A stretch of 64,000 nt of DNA from the NCBI GenBank assembly GCA_963844325.1, contig CAWJNV010000002.1, positions 1,736,001-1,800,000 on the forward strand. Direction: 5' to 3'. Source of the stretch: CADCTQ01 sp963844325. Its GTDB lineage: Bacteria; Bacteroidota; Bacteroidia; Cytophagales; 172606-1. The notes below the pieces were generated by a model. The model worked only from the letters and a program-made list of their open reading frames with translations. It was not told the origin of the DNA and ran no database searches. Numbering within the stretch: position 1 is the first letter of the stretch; the number at the start of each line of letters is the position of its first letter. Of this stretch, positions 1 through 9,032 are shown in pieces. The position numbers and the translations under genes are program-made.

Positions 1-2848
1 ACGCAACGCCCGGTTGGGAGCCTTTTACCGACACGCTGGCCGGGTTGCCGGCGCAAACGATGCTGCCCGTCACGGTCAATGCGGCATTGGGAGTAACGCA
101 CGCGTCGGGAGCATACTTCCAGAGTTCAGCGCCCCGGCTGGTCTGGCCGGCCGAAAAATACAGGGTGCCGTTCACGTCGGTGAGGTGGGCGGGCCAGGAG
201 CTTTCGGGACCCACCTCAATGTCCTTTACCAGCAGCGTGCCGGCGGCTGTACCATCACTGTACCAAAGTTCTCCCCCCGTTTCACCGTAAAGGCCGCTGT
301 TGCCGAACTGGTATGCCGTAAAATACAACTTGTTGCCTGCGGTCATTAAGTTGGACGCATAATTCAAACGGCCGGGGTCGGCAAGGGCAACCGTGCCACC
401 CGCCGTGCCGTCACTCTTCCAGAGTTTATAACCTGACATGCCATCGACCGTTGCATAGGCCGTGAAGTAGAGGGAGCCTTTGAAGTTGGTCAGGAACGAG
501 GGGTTAGAATGCTCCGGACCGGGCATGCCGTCAATCACCCGCACCGTGCCGGCGGCCGTGCCGTCAGTCTTCCACAATTCCTGGCCGCTCACCCCGTCGT
601 CGGCGGTAAAGTACACCGTGCCATTGATGCTGATCATCTTGCGGACATCGTAATAGGAGGAGAATGCGGACCCAGCGCCGGGGTAAATGTCTTTTACCAG
701 CCGGGTGCCGGCGGCTGTACCGTCGCTTCGCCAGAGTTCGATGCCATTGGTTCCGTCGGTGGCCTGTAAGTAAAGGATGCCGTTCTGGTGGATCAACCGG
801 GGGGCGTTGCTGGAGGTATTGTACGGCATAGGCGGGAAAGCAGAGGCTGCTCCCGGGGCAATGTCTTTTATCAGGGTCGTGCCGTCCGCCGTGCCGTTGC
901 TGCGCCAGAGTTCCTGGCCCCCCGCGGCGTCGTAGGCTACGAAGTAGAGGGTGCCGTTCACGTTGGTCAGCATGGCCGGCGACGCGTAGCCGGTTCCCGG
1001 GTTGATGTCCTTCACCCGCACGGTGCCGGCTTCGGTGCCGTCACTCTTCCACAATTCCTGGCCGCTCATGCCATCTTCGGCGGCAAAGTATAACGTCCCG
1101 CTCATATTGGTGAGCCACGCCGGGGTTGACCCCGCCGGGCCCGGCAAGATGTCTTTCACGCGCGTGGTGGTGATTCCGTCGCTTTTCCAGAGTTCGGTTC
1201 CGGTGGTGCCGTCGTAGGCCGTGAAGTACAGCGTCCCGTTCACGTTGGTAAGCCAGTTGGGGTTGGCGCTGATCGCGCCGGGCGCAATGTCTCTGACCGG
1301 CAGCGTACCGGCGGCGGTACCGTTGCTCTTCCAGAGTTCGTCGCCGCTGATCCCGTCGTTGGCCGTGAAGTAAGCCGTACCGTTCACGTTGGTCAGGCTG
1401 CCGGGGGCCGAGCCGTTGGAGCCCGGCCGGATGTTCTTCACCCGCACGGTGCCGGCTTCGGTGCCGTTGCTCTTCCAGAGTTCCTGCTCAATGCCATCAA
1501 AGGCACTCAGGTACAGGGTGTTATTTGCAACGGTCAAAAACTGCACGCCGGAACTGCCCCAACCTGCATTGATATCCTTTAGCGGCACGGTACCGGCGGC
1601 CGTGCCATCGGTCTTCCATAATTCCTTGCCGTTTGCTCCGGTATAAGCATCGAAGTACAGCACTCCGCCCATAATCACTCCCACGTAGGGATGCGCGTAG
1701 TCCGACCCTGGTGCAATGTCCTTTACCAGCACGGTGCCGATGGCCGTACCGTCGCTTTTCCAGAGTTCATCGCCGCTGACGCCGTCGTTGGCGCGGAAGT
1801 ACAACGTATTGCCCATGCTGGCCAGCGGCTGGACCCTGGAGCCGCTGGGACCGGGCCAGATGTCTTTTACCAGCGTGGTGCCGGCCACCGTACCGTTGCT
1901 CTTCCAGAGTTCGGCGCCGTTGGTGCCGTCGTCGGCCGTCAGGAACAACGTGCCGTTTACGTTCGTCAGGCCGTACACGCCGTATTGAACCGGAAATGTC
2001 TTGAGGGGGAGGGTGCCCGCGTCCGTACCATTGCTCCGCCAGAGTACCACGCCGTTGGTGCCATTGTTGGTGATGAAGTACAGGGTGCCGTTCACGCTGG
2101 TGAGGTATTCGATCGTTGAAGAACCTTCGCCCGGGTTGATGTCCTTGACCCTCACCGTGCCGTTGGTCGTGCCGTCGCTCTTCCACAACTCCTGGCCGTT
2201 CGGGGAGGTGTAGACGTTGAAGTACAACGTCCCGTTTACATTCGTCAGTCTGAACGGATTAGAACCGTACCCGTAACCACCGGTTTCGGGCTGAATGTTT
2301 CTTACCATCACCGTGCCGGCTTCGGTGCCGTCACTCTTCCAGAGTTCTCTCCCATTCATGCCGTTATCGGCCGCAAAGAATAACGTTCCGTTTACGTTTG
2401 CCATTTCAAAGGGATAGGAATTGCCCGGTCCCGGCCATATGTCCTTGACCATGACCGTACCGGCAGCCGTGCCGTCACTCTTCCAGAGTTCTCTTCCGTT
2501 GGCGCCGTTATCCGCCATGAAGAATAACGTTCCGTTTACGTTTGTCAGCGTTTGCGGCGTGGGGCCGCCCTTACCCGGGTAGATGTTTTTCACGAGTACG
2601 GTACCCGCGGCAGTGCCGTCCGTTTTCCACAGTTCGGGCCCGTTTACGCCGTCGTTGCTCACGAAAAACAGGGTTCCGTTCACGTTGCACAGTTGTGAAG
2701 GGTTGGAATTGCCGCCCTTTTCGGTACGGGTGTTGATGTCCTTCACCAGCACGGGCTGGGCGGACAAATGGAGGGTACACAAAAGCGCCGCGAGCAGCGG
2801 CAGGGCAGTCCACGGGGACCATCTGCGCAGGGAGTTGACGTGTGGCAT
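1..2848 (-). CDS. Secreted ELWKSDGT-repeat protein, C-terminus beyond window
   Basis: The ATG at 2848 opens a frame that stays open to base 1, so at least 949 codons are present and the C-terminus is missing. The N-terminus has a signal peptide (about residues 1-30, ending LHLSAQ). The rest is 17 repeats of about 47-52 residues, each with an ELW(K/R)(S/T)(D/N)GT..GT core, a V(K/R)(D/N)I..G linker and an LTNVNGTLYF strand. I checked the frame at E codons 2635, 2491, 1483, 271 and 127. The last partial unit (ELWKYAPDACVTP) leads into an Ig/PKD-like stretch. This repeat type is typical of large secreted beta-propeller-like proteins of Bacteroidota, usually ending in a T9SS sorting domain. Its function is unknown. 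High inter-repeat DNA similarity makes recombination likely. Confidence 0.9.
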   Translation of the reverse strand, partial: MPHVNSLRRWSPWTALPLLAALLCTLHLSAQPVLVKDINTRTEKGGNSNPSQLCNVNGTLFFVSNDGVNGPELWKTDGTAAGTVLVKNIYPGKGGPTPQTLTNVNGTLFFMADNGANGRELWKSDGTAAGTVMVKDIWPGPGNSYPFEMANVNGTLFFAADNGMNGRELWKSDGTEAGTVMVRNIQPETGGYGYGSNPFRLTNVNGTLYFNVYTSPNGQELWKSDGTTNGTVRVKDINPGEGSSTIEYLTSVNGTLYFITNNGTNGVVLWRSNGTDAGTLPLKTFPVQYGVYGLTNVNGTLFLTADDGTNGAELWKSNGTVAGTTLVKDIWPGPSGSRVQPLASMGNTLYFRANDGVSGDELWKSDGTAIGTVLVKDIAPGSDYAHPYVGVIMGGVLYFDAYTGANGKELWKTDGTAAGTVPLKDINAGWGSSGVQFLTVANNTLYLSAFDGIEQELWKSNGTEAGTVRVKNIRPGSNGSAPGSLTNVNGTAYFTANDGISGDELWKSNGTAAGTLPVRDIAPGAISANPNWLTNVNGTLYFTAYDGTTGTELWKSDGITTTRVKDILPGPAGSTPAWLTNMSGTLYFAAEDGMSGQELWKSDGTEAGTVRVKDINPGTGYASPAMLTNVNGTLYFVAYDAAGGQELWRSNGTADGTTLIKDIAPGAASAFPPMPYNTSSNAPRLIHQNGILYLQATDGTNGIELWRSDGTAAGTRLVKDIYPGAGSAFSSYYDVRKMISINGTVYFTADDGVSGQELWKTDGTAAGTVRVIDGMPGPEHSNPSFLTNFKGSLYFTAYATVDGMSGYKLWKSDGTAGGTVALADPGRLNYASNLMTAGNKLYFTAYQFGNSGLYGETGGELWYSDGTAAGTLLVKDIEVGPESSWPAHLTDVNGTLYFSAGQTSRGAELWKYAPDACVTPNAALTVTGSIVCAGNPASVSVKGSQPGVA

Positions 2849-3472
2849 AGAGTGAGGTTGGGTTTAAAAAAAGGGCAACGGAAAGGGCATGCGGGCTCCC
2901 GGACGGGGTATGGACCGGCCATGCGGCCACGCACCGGCAGGAAAACGTGGTCAATGCAAAAGCGGCGCACGCGGGGCTGGTCGGCAACGATCAGCGCCGG
3001 GCAACGGGCACCTGTAAGAAATTCAGCAGCTGGTTGGAAGGCTCGGGCCGGAACGGGGCCGAACGGGAAAAACGGGCAACGGGAACGGGCAGCAAGGGCC
3101 CGGGGGGATTCAGGTGTACAGGTTGGTCATGCGGTTGGGGTTGCGTTTAGGTTGGATCGTATGGGGCCCGGTCAGGGGAATACCGGGCTGCCAATCATAG
3201 TGACAAATCGGGCAAGAAGCAAGCACCGCAACTACTAAATTAAATCAAACCAACGCGAAAAAGATCAAAAAAATCAAGTGGAGGCCGGTTCGTTGATAAT
3301 GAAGTGCGGGTCTGGTATCAAACGCGGGATTCCCGGCTTATATCGCATTGCTTTGAGTCGGCGCAGCCAAGTCCCGTAGGGACGAAATACCAGATAGGCA
3401 ATCGGGAAAGGGGCGGCCCGGCAGCCTTTGTATTCAACAACCCGCCCGGAAGCAAACGGCGGGGGGCCGCGG
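2849..3472. other. Intergenic region, no gene seen
   Basis: No convincing reading frame on either strand. Around 3046-3085 there is a G/A-rich stretch with repeated AACGGG words. The part from about 3220 to 3300 is AT-rich and could hold the promoter of the gene reading leftward at 2848. The right part holds the small palindrome listed separately. Confidence 0.5.
3371..3400. repeat. Short palindromic intergenic repeat (GTCCC-GTA-GGGAC)
   Basis: GTCCCGTAGGGAC at 3371-3383 is an inverted repeat followed by GAAATACCAGATAGGCA. This motif looks like a dispersed intergenic repeat seen in other Bacteroidota genomes; that link rests on recollection, and only one copy is in the window. Confidence 0.35.
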
Positions 3473-3979
3473 CTACTTGAGGTCGAGCTTGTAGAGCCAG
3501 GACCTTTTCCCGTAAATGAGGTCCAGTTCGCGGACTTGCTGAAAGCCCAGCCGTTCGTACAACTTCCGGGCCGTGCCCATCACCTCCGAGGAGTGCAGGG
3601 CCACCACGGCTTCGCCGAGGGCCCGGGCCTGCGCAATGCAGGCCACGGTGAGCCGTTCGGCCAGGCCCTGCCCCCGGTACGCCGGGTGCACGCCCACCAG
3701 GCTCACGTACGCCCAGTGGGCCGGGTAAATGTGGGTAGGGTGGCCGTGGGGCACCAGGAACGCCATGCCGATGAGCAGCGGGCCGTCGAGGCACACGGTG
3801 CCCCGGGCTTTGCGGACCAGTTGGGCCAGCCGTTCGGTGTCGTTGAGGTCGTGGTGCATCTTCGCCCAGTTGTCGGGCGTAAGCACCGCCGCGAACTCCC
3901 CGTAGGCGCGGTTGCTCAGTTCTAGCAGCGCCGCCAGGTCGCCGGGGCCGGCCTCCCGGAAAATGTAACGCTCTTGCAT
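3473..3979 (-). CDS. GNAT family N-acetyltransferase
   Basis: 168 residues, the normal size for a single GNAT domain that transfers acetyl from acetyl-CoA to an amine. The acetyl-CoA loop is visible as HPAYRGQGLAERL near residues 97-109, after the beta-4 strand YVSLVGV. The C-terminal ARKLYERLGFQQVREL is the usual alpha-4/beta-6-7 segment. The start is the ATG at 3979 (MQERYIFREA), matching the usual beta-1 opening (IREA). It lies 40 bases downstream of the MG2-like gene on the same strand and may be co-transcribed with it, but nothing in the sequence names a substrate. Confidence 0.85.
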   Translation of the reverse strand: MQERYIFREAGPGDLAALLELSNRAYGEFAAVLTPDNWAKMHHDLNDTERLAQLVRKARGTVCLDGPLLIGMAFLVPHGHPTHIYPAHWAYVSLVGVHPAYRGQGLAERLTVACIAQARALGEAVVALHSSEVMGTARKLYERLGFQQVRELDLIYGKRSWLYKLDLK

Positions 3980-4019
3980 GGCATGCTCATGTGAATCGGG
4001 TTGTCGCTAGTACGGCCAC

Positions 4020-6446
4020 CTACTTCGCCACGTTGCGTACTTCGAAGGTAAACGTACTGCTGCCGGCCAGCCCGTCGTCCGAGAGGCCGTTGACCACGCC
4101 CACGAACGTGCCTTCCTGGTCGGAGGTGTAGAATTCGAGGCGGGCCTTGCCCTGCGCGTCGGTGCCTACCCGCGGCGACCAGTAGAGCAGGTGCCGCAGG
4201 TCGGGCAGGCGGCTGCCGGTGCGCTTGTCGTCGTCGTAGCGGGGGGCGTAAAATTCGCGCTGCAACTGCAACCCGTCGTACTCCATGATCACCGAACGGG
4301 GGTCGAGCCGGAAGCCGGCCAGGTCGCCCTTGTAGGTGGCGTAGCTCAGCACGCCGGGCAGCAGCAGCGGTCCCAGCAGGTAGTTGCGCGCCACCACGTC
4401 GAGCCGCTTGATCTTGAGCGGGTCGAAGGCCATGATCTTGTCCACGTCAAACACGGGTACGCCGTCGAGCAGCACCAGCGGGTCGTCGAGCAGCACTTCC
4501 ATGTTGTGGCCCCGGTCGTACATGGTCAGGTAGTAACTGCCCCGCCGCCGCCGGGCAAAAGCCCCCGTTACGTATTCCCGCAGCACGTCTTCCATTACCG
4601 TAAACCGGGTGTACTCGTCGAGGAAGTACCGTTCGTCGGGCGTGCCGTAGAAGGGGAGGCTGTCCACGGCGGGGAAGCGGAACTGGTTCTGCCGGTCGGC
4701 AAAGTACACGTTCTGGGTCTGCATCGACAGGCTCCGCTGGCCGAGGGTCTGCTGCACGTTCTCGCCCAGGTTAAACGCCGGCAGGCGCCGGTCGGGGTGG
4801 GCCTCCGAATAGGGCGTGCTGATCTCGATGCGGTAGGTGCTGTCGCGCTGGGTGTTGGTCTGGACCACGATTTCGCGGGGGCCGAAGAAGTTTTTCAACT
4901 CAAACTGCACCTGGCCGGCGTCGTTGCTGCGGGCCGCGTACATCCGGATGAGCTTGCCTGGTGCGGCCAGGTAGGCCAGGACGCCCGACGCCGGGGCGCC
5001 GGTGCGGGTGTCGATCAGTTTGGCCCGCACCACGTGGCCGCCGTATTCGGGCAGGTGGGCGAAGGAGAAGGCCGCCGTGTCGCGCCGCAGCACGTCTTCC
5101 CAGCGGAACCGCCGCCAGCCGTGCGTGAGCATCAGGTTGTCGGTGGCTTCGCGCACCTGGTCGTCGGGGCCGTCGAGGTAGTACTCCGGCGACTCCACGG
5201 TGCCGCGCAGGTCGGAGGTCAGCCACAGGTAGCTGTAGGGGTCCACGCCCGGGCCCGTCAGCGAGTCGAGCCGGTACACCGACACCGACAGGTCGGCCGC
5301 GCGGGGCCGGCCGGCCGCGTCCCCGGCCGATACGTCCAGGCTTACTTTTTCCCGCGCCCCGTACTGGTCCTTGTCGGGTTTGGCCGCCGCCGCCAGCCGC
5401 CGCGCGGGCCGCCGGAAGTAGAGGCGTTCGCACACGGGCTTGCGGTCGGCGTCAAAAACCGTCAGGTGCGAAATGCCTTCGCCCAGGGCGTTTTTGTCCA
5501 CCTCAAAGACCGCCACGTTGTCCTGCAAATAGCGCGTTTCGGCCGCTTTCACGGCCTGGCGGGTGTGGGCCAGCAGGTACAGCGCCGGGGTGGGCCGGGG
5601 CGTATCGCGGGTACTCCGCACGGTAACGCGCAGCCGTCCGCCGTCCGCCTCGGTCACCTGCATGGCGTACCCGTTTTCGTGCACGGCGGGCAACGGGGCC
5701 GTTACCGTACGGCCGCCCGCCACCGTGAGCACGGCGCGGTAGGTTTGGGTGGTAGGCGTAAAGGTAAAATGGCCGATGCCGAACCGGGCGGGGGCAAACC
5801 GGGCCACGGTGTCGTTGGCGGCGCCCAGCAGCACGCCGTCGAAGGCAATGCCCTTGCCCTGCGGGTCTACGGCCCGGAAGGCTACTTTGGCCGGCAGGCC
5901 GCTCACCAGGTTGCCGCCTTCGGGGAAAAACTGCACGTCGTACGCCGCCGAGTCGGGGGCGGCAACGGCCGGACCGAGCCGCCGGAAGGGATTGATGATG
6001 GTTACCGGTTGCTCGAAGAAGAAGTCGGGACCGGCGTTCTTCATCCAGTTGGTGTAGGCCCGCACCAGGTAGTGGCCCGAGGTGAGGGTGGCCGGCAGGA
6101 ACAAAGCGCCGCTCCGCTCGTCGTCGGCCAGCGACACTTTGGTTTGCAGCACCGGCTTGCGGTCTTGGTCCAGCAGTTCGAGGTAAGCCACCTGGCTCAG
6201 CCGCAGGGGGTGGTGCATCACGCCGTCCACGCAGTAGAGCTTGAACCAGAGGCTTTCGCCGGTGAGGTAAGAGGTACGGTCGAGGTGCACGAAGAGCTTT
6301 TCGGGCAGGGCCGCCGTGCGGTACTGGTTGAACTGCCGGTACACGGGGTGCAGCGTATCGGTCTGGGCGGCGGCCGGGCGTACCAGCCCCGCAAGCGATG
6401 CGAGGAAAAACAGGCCGCGGACGGCGGATTGGGTAAAGTATTTCAT
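4020..6446 (-). CDS. Secreted MG2-like protein with plug-like C-terminal domain
   Basis: 808 residues from the ATG at 6446, preferred over the GTG three codons upstream because MKYFTQSAVRG begins a normal signal peptide ending PAAAQ. Residues about 40-150 match the macroglobulin MG2 type (KLFVHLDRTSYLTGESLWFK, then a strand-rich stretch ending GHYLVRAYTNWM). Further beta-sandwich modules follow. The C-terminal third contains PLVLLDGVPVFDVDKI and then IKRLDVV, which resembles a TonB-receptor plug although no barrel follows. Such proteins are common beside TonB/DUF4249 genes in Bacteroidota. It probably sits in the periplasm or at the surface and may bind or present a ligand; that role is inferred. 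It follows the DUF4249 genes on the same strand, 67 bases downstream. Confidence 0.8.
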   Translation of the reverse strand: MKYFTQSAVRGLFFLASLAGLVRPAAAQTDTLHPVYRQFNQYRTAALPEKLFVHLDRTSYLTGESLWFKLYCVDGVMHHPLRLSQVAYLELLDQDRKPVLQTKVSLADDERSGALFLPATLTSGHYLVRAYTNWMKNAGPDFFFEQPVTIINPFRRLGPAVAAPDSAAYDVQFFPEGGNLVSGLPAKVAFRAVDPQGKGIAFDGVLLGAANDTVARFAPARFGIGHFTFTPTTQTYRAVLTVAGGRTVTAPLPAVHENGYAMQVTEADGGRLRVTVRSTRDTPRPTPALYLLAHTRQAVKAAETRYLQDNVAVFEVDKNALGEGISHLTVFDADRKPVCERLYFRRPARRLAAAAKPDKDQYGAREKVSLDVSAGDAAGRPRAADLSVSVYRLDSLTGPGVDPYSYLWLTSDLRGTVESPEYYLDGPDDQVREATDNLMLTHGWRRFRWEDVLRRDTAAFSFAHLPEYGGHVVRAKLIDTRTGAPASGVLAYLAAPGKLIRMYAARSNDAGQVQFELKNFFGPREIVVQTNTQRDSTYRIEISTPYSEAHPDRRLPAFNLGENVQQTLGQRSLSMQTQNVYFADRQNQFRFPAVDSLPFYGTPDERYFLDEYTRFTVMEDVLREYVTGAFARRRRGSYYLTMYDRGHNMEVLLDDPLVLLDGVPVFDVDKIMAFDPLKIKRLDVVARNYLLGPLLLPGVLSYATYKGDLAGFRLDPRSVIMEYDGLQLQREFYAPRYDDDKRTGSRLPDLRHLLYWSPRVGTDAQGKARLEFYTSDQEGTFVGVVNGLSDDGLAGSSTFTFEVRNVAK

Positions 6447-6513
6447 GGGCACCAAATGAGCGTAATACGAACAGTTAATGATGACTATTATCGCCTGCGC
6501 GAATGGAATGCGG

Positions 6514-7677
6514 CTACCAGAATGACGGCCGCCGGTTGACGCCCCCCCTTAGCCGGCAATCCACGCAGTAGAAATCCGTGTAGACATACCCCTCTAGCAA
6601 GCCGCTCAGGCTAAATACTTCGGAAACGACGGGAAAGCTGGACGTACGCAGGCGGTTCTCGTTTTCGGGGATGATCAGCAGGGTATCCAACTGACAACTT
6701 CCATAACCGCTGATGCGGCGCCAGTCGCGGGGCAGTTCGCCGCGCGTGATGAAGGTGCGCTTTTCCTGCACCGAGTGGGCGCTGAAAAAGCCAATGACAA
6801 CCTCCTCGGGGTTGTTTACCGAACGGATGTTGCTGCTCACCTGCGACGGCTGGGGATCAAACAAGGTGCCCAGGTTTTCGGTATTGCGCTTCATATTCTG
6901 CCAGTAATCGTAGCCTTCCCGGGTAAGGGCGTACTGCTTGACCAGGATGCTGTAGCGGAGCTGGTGCTTATCGGAGCTGGGCGGCACCAGGGTCAGCGGG
7001 TACTGGTAGATGAGGTCCTCGCTCAGCCGCGCGGAGCTGCCCAGTACGATGTTGCGCGAATTGGTGGTGGCCCAGCACCTGGTAAGGTCCTCCGTAGCGG
7101 GATTTTTGGCGCCGCGCCGGTAGAAATAAAACACGTTATAGGGCGTGCTGTATTCCCAGGTTTCGGCAAACTCCCAGCGGTAGTAGCGGGTGTTGCCCGT
7201 GGGGTCGTGCGTGTTGATGTAGAGTTGCAGCCCGTTGCCGTCCGCCTGCCAGTTCACGCTGTCAATGGGCGGCGACACTTTCAGAGGCACGTAGTCCGAC
7301 AGGTATTCCTGCCCGCCGTTCGTGCGGATGCGGAGGCGGTACTGCCCGTTGCCGGTCAGGGGTATGCCCGTGAGCAGGTAGTTCCCGGCCTGCGCCTCCC
7401 GCAGCGAATAAGCAATTCCCCCGTCGCTCTCGATGGTGACCTGGGCCCGCGTTACGGTAGGGGGCACTCCCGGGTCGGTCAGGTTCTGGGTGCGCATCAG
7501 GCGGATGGTGGTCGTGTCGCCGCTGGTGTTCAGGTAGCCGTCTACCACCAGGAAGCCCGCCCCGCTGCTGATCTCGGGCGGGTTGAAGGGTTGCAGGCAA
7601 CTGCTCACGAGCGGCAGGAGCAGCCACAGCAAGTGTTTTTGGGTGAAACAGCGCTTATCCGGAAAATATTTTTTCAT
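6514..7677 (-). CDS. DUF4249 family lipoprotein, copy 1
   Basis: 387 residues. The lipobox LVSSC (Cys about residue 27) follows a basic and hydrophobic leader, so it is a predicted outer-membrane lipoprotein. The body has the DUF4249 pattern: FLVVDGYLN, TTIRLMRTQNL, the REAQAGNYLL/YRLRI strands, SPPIDSVNW, and a C-terminal pair of cysteines (FYCVDCR). It is the most divergent of three tandem paralogues. The family usually sits beside TonB receptors, suggesting an uptake accessory, but no ligand is known. The start ATG at 7677 (MKKYFPDKRCF) aligns with the start chosen for copy 2. Confidence 0.88.
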   Translation of the reverse strand: MKKYFPDKRCFTQKHLLWLLLPLVSSCLQPFNPPEISSGAGFLVVDGYLNTSGDTTTIRLMRTQNLTDPGVPPTVTRAQVTIESDGGIAYSLREAQAGNYLLTGIPLTGNGQYRLRIRTNGGQEYLSDYVPLKVSPPIDSVNWQADGNGLQLYINTHDPTGNTRYYRWEFAETWEYSTPYNVFYFYRRGAKNPATEDLTRCWATTNSRNIVLGSSARLSEDLIYQYPLTLVPPSSDKHQLRYSILVKQYALTREGYDYWQNMKRNTENLGTLFDPQPSQVSSNIRSVNNPEEVVIGFFSAHSVQEKRTFITRGELPRDWRRISGYGSCQLDTLLIIPENENRLRTSSFPVVSEVFSLSGLLEGYVYTDFYCVDCRLRGGVNRRPSFW

Positions 7678-7826
7678 TGTAGCTGATACCGGTACGAAAC
7701 GAAGATTACGGATTCAATTGACGACAACTCATTCATCATCAAACAGGTGCCTCCGGTTCGTATGCTTGATCATGTTCATCCTGGTGCAGGTAGGGAAACA
7801 TTGGATCTTGGTTGTATGGACAATGC

Positions 7827-8987
7827 CTACCAGAAGTCCGGCCTTTTGTTGACGCCCCGCCGCCGGCAATCCATGCAGTACAGTTCGGAGATGAGCCAAC
7901 CTTCCAGCCTGCCGGTCGGGCCGCTGTACTCGCTGACGACGGGAAACACGGCCGTTTTCAGAAACTCCGCGTTGTCGGCGTCGTTCTTGATGGAATCGAT
8001 CTCGCAACTTTCGTAGCCGGTGATGCGGCGCCAGCCGCTGGGCAACTCGTTGCGGGTAATGAAAATGCGCTTTTGCTGCACGGAGTAGGCGCTGAAAAAG
8101 CCCAGCACGGGTTCGTCGGGGTTGCTCACCGAACGGATGTTGCCGCTCACCTGCGAGGGTTGGGGATCAAACAAAGTGCCCAGGTTTTCCGTGTTGCGTT
8201 TCAAATTCTGCCAGTAGTCGTAGCCCTGCTGGGTGAGGGCGTACTGCTTGACCAGGATGCTGTAGCGGATCTGGTGCTTCTCCGAACTGGGGGGCAGCAG
8301 CGTGAGCGGGTACTGGTAGATGACGTCTTCGCTGAGCCGCGCGGAGGTGCCCAGGATCACGTTGCGCGAATACACGGTATTCCAGCACGTAGAAGTATTC
8401 TCCGCGTTGATCTCCTTGTTGCCGGCCCGGTACGTGTAGCTGAAGTAGTAGGGGGTGATAAATTCCCAGGTTTCGGCAAACTCCCAGCGGTAGAAGCGGG
8501 TATTGGCCAGCGGGTCATGCGTGTTGATGTACAACTGCACGCCGTCACTGCCTACCTGCCAGTTGACGCTGTCGATGGGAGGGGTGGCTTTTACGGGCAC
8601 GTATTCCGAGAGGTACTCCTGGCCGCCGGCCGTGCGGACGCGCAGGCGGTACTGCTGGCCCGCGTCGGGCACGGTGTTGAGCAGCAGGTAGCTGCCCCCG
8701 GTCCCTTCGGTGAGCCGGTAGGAGGTGCCCCGGTCGCCCTCGATGCTCACCTGGGCCCGTTCTTCGGCGGGTGGGTCTTCTCCTTCGGTCAGGTTCTGAG
8801 TCCGCGAGAGGCGGATCAGCGTGGTGTCGCCGCTCAGGTTGAGAAAGCCGTCTATTACCAGGAAGCCCCGGCCCCCGCTGACCTCGGGCGGCTGGAAAGG
8901 TTGCAGGCACCCGCCCAGCAGCGGCAACAGCAGCCACAGCAGGTGTTTTTTGGTGAAACAGCGCTTATCGAGAAAATGCTTTGTCAT
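7827..8987 (-). CDS. DUF4249 family lipoprotein, copy 2
   Basis: 386 residues from the ATG at 8987. An upstream ATG at 9029 would add 14 residues, but MTKHFLDKRCFTKKHLL aligns with the start of copy 1, so I use the internal one. The lipobox is LLGGC. The body is close to copy 3 over most of its length (GFLVIDGFLNLSGDTTLIRL; NPDEPVLGFFSAYS; ELPS.WRRITGYESC) and ends CMDCRRRGVNKRPDFW. Even the intergenic leaders of copies 1 and 2 share AATGCCTACCAG, which supports tandem duplication of a unit including its spacer. Its role is inferred to be in uptake with the TonB receptor upstream. Confidence 0.88.
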   Translation of the reverse strand: MTKHFLDKRCFTKKHLLWLLLPLLGGCLQPFQPPEVSGGRGFLVIDGFLNLSGDTTLIRLSRTQNLTEGEDPPAEERAQVSIEGDRGTSYRLTEGTGGSYLLLNTVPDAGQQYRLRVRTAGGQEYLSEYVPVKATPPIDSVNWQVGSDGVQLYINTHDPLANTRFYRWEFAETWEFITPYYFSYTYRAGNKEINAENTSTCWNTVYSRNVILGTSARLSEDVIYQYPLTLLPPSSEKHQIRYSILVKQYALTQQGYDYWQNLKRNTENLGTLFDPQPSQVSGNIRSVSNPDEPVLGFFSAYSVQQKRIFITRNELPSGWRRITGYESCEIDSIKNDADNAEFLKTAVFPVVSEYSGPTGRLEGWLISELYCMDCRRRGVNKRPDFW

Positions 8988-9032
8988 TGTGGTAGGTAGG
9001 AAGACATTAAACTTTAGCTGCATTGACAATGC

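Noticed and set aside
2571..3238. Frames on both strands upstream of the ELW-repeat gene
   Set aside because: They overlap the real N-terminus out of frame or lie in repetitive AACGGG DNA; no homology-like segments.
4191..6539. Very long open frame (782 codons) on the plus strand over the MG2-like gene
   Set aside because: Composition is that of the antisense of a GC-rich gene (rich in V, G, H, R, Q with no motif). The minus-strand frame has a signal peptide and domains.
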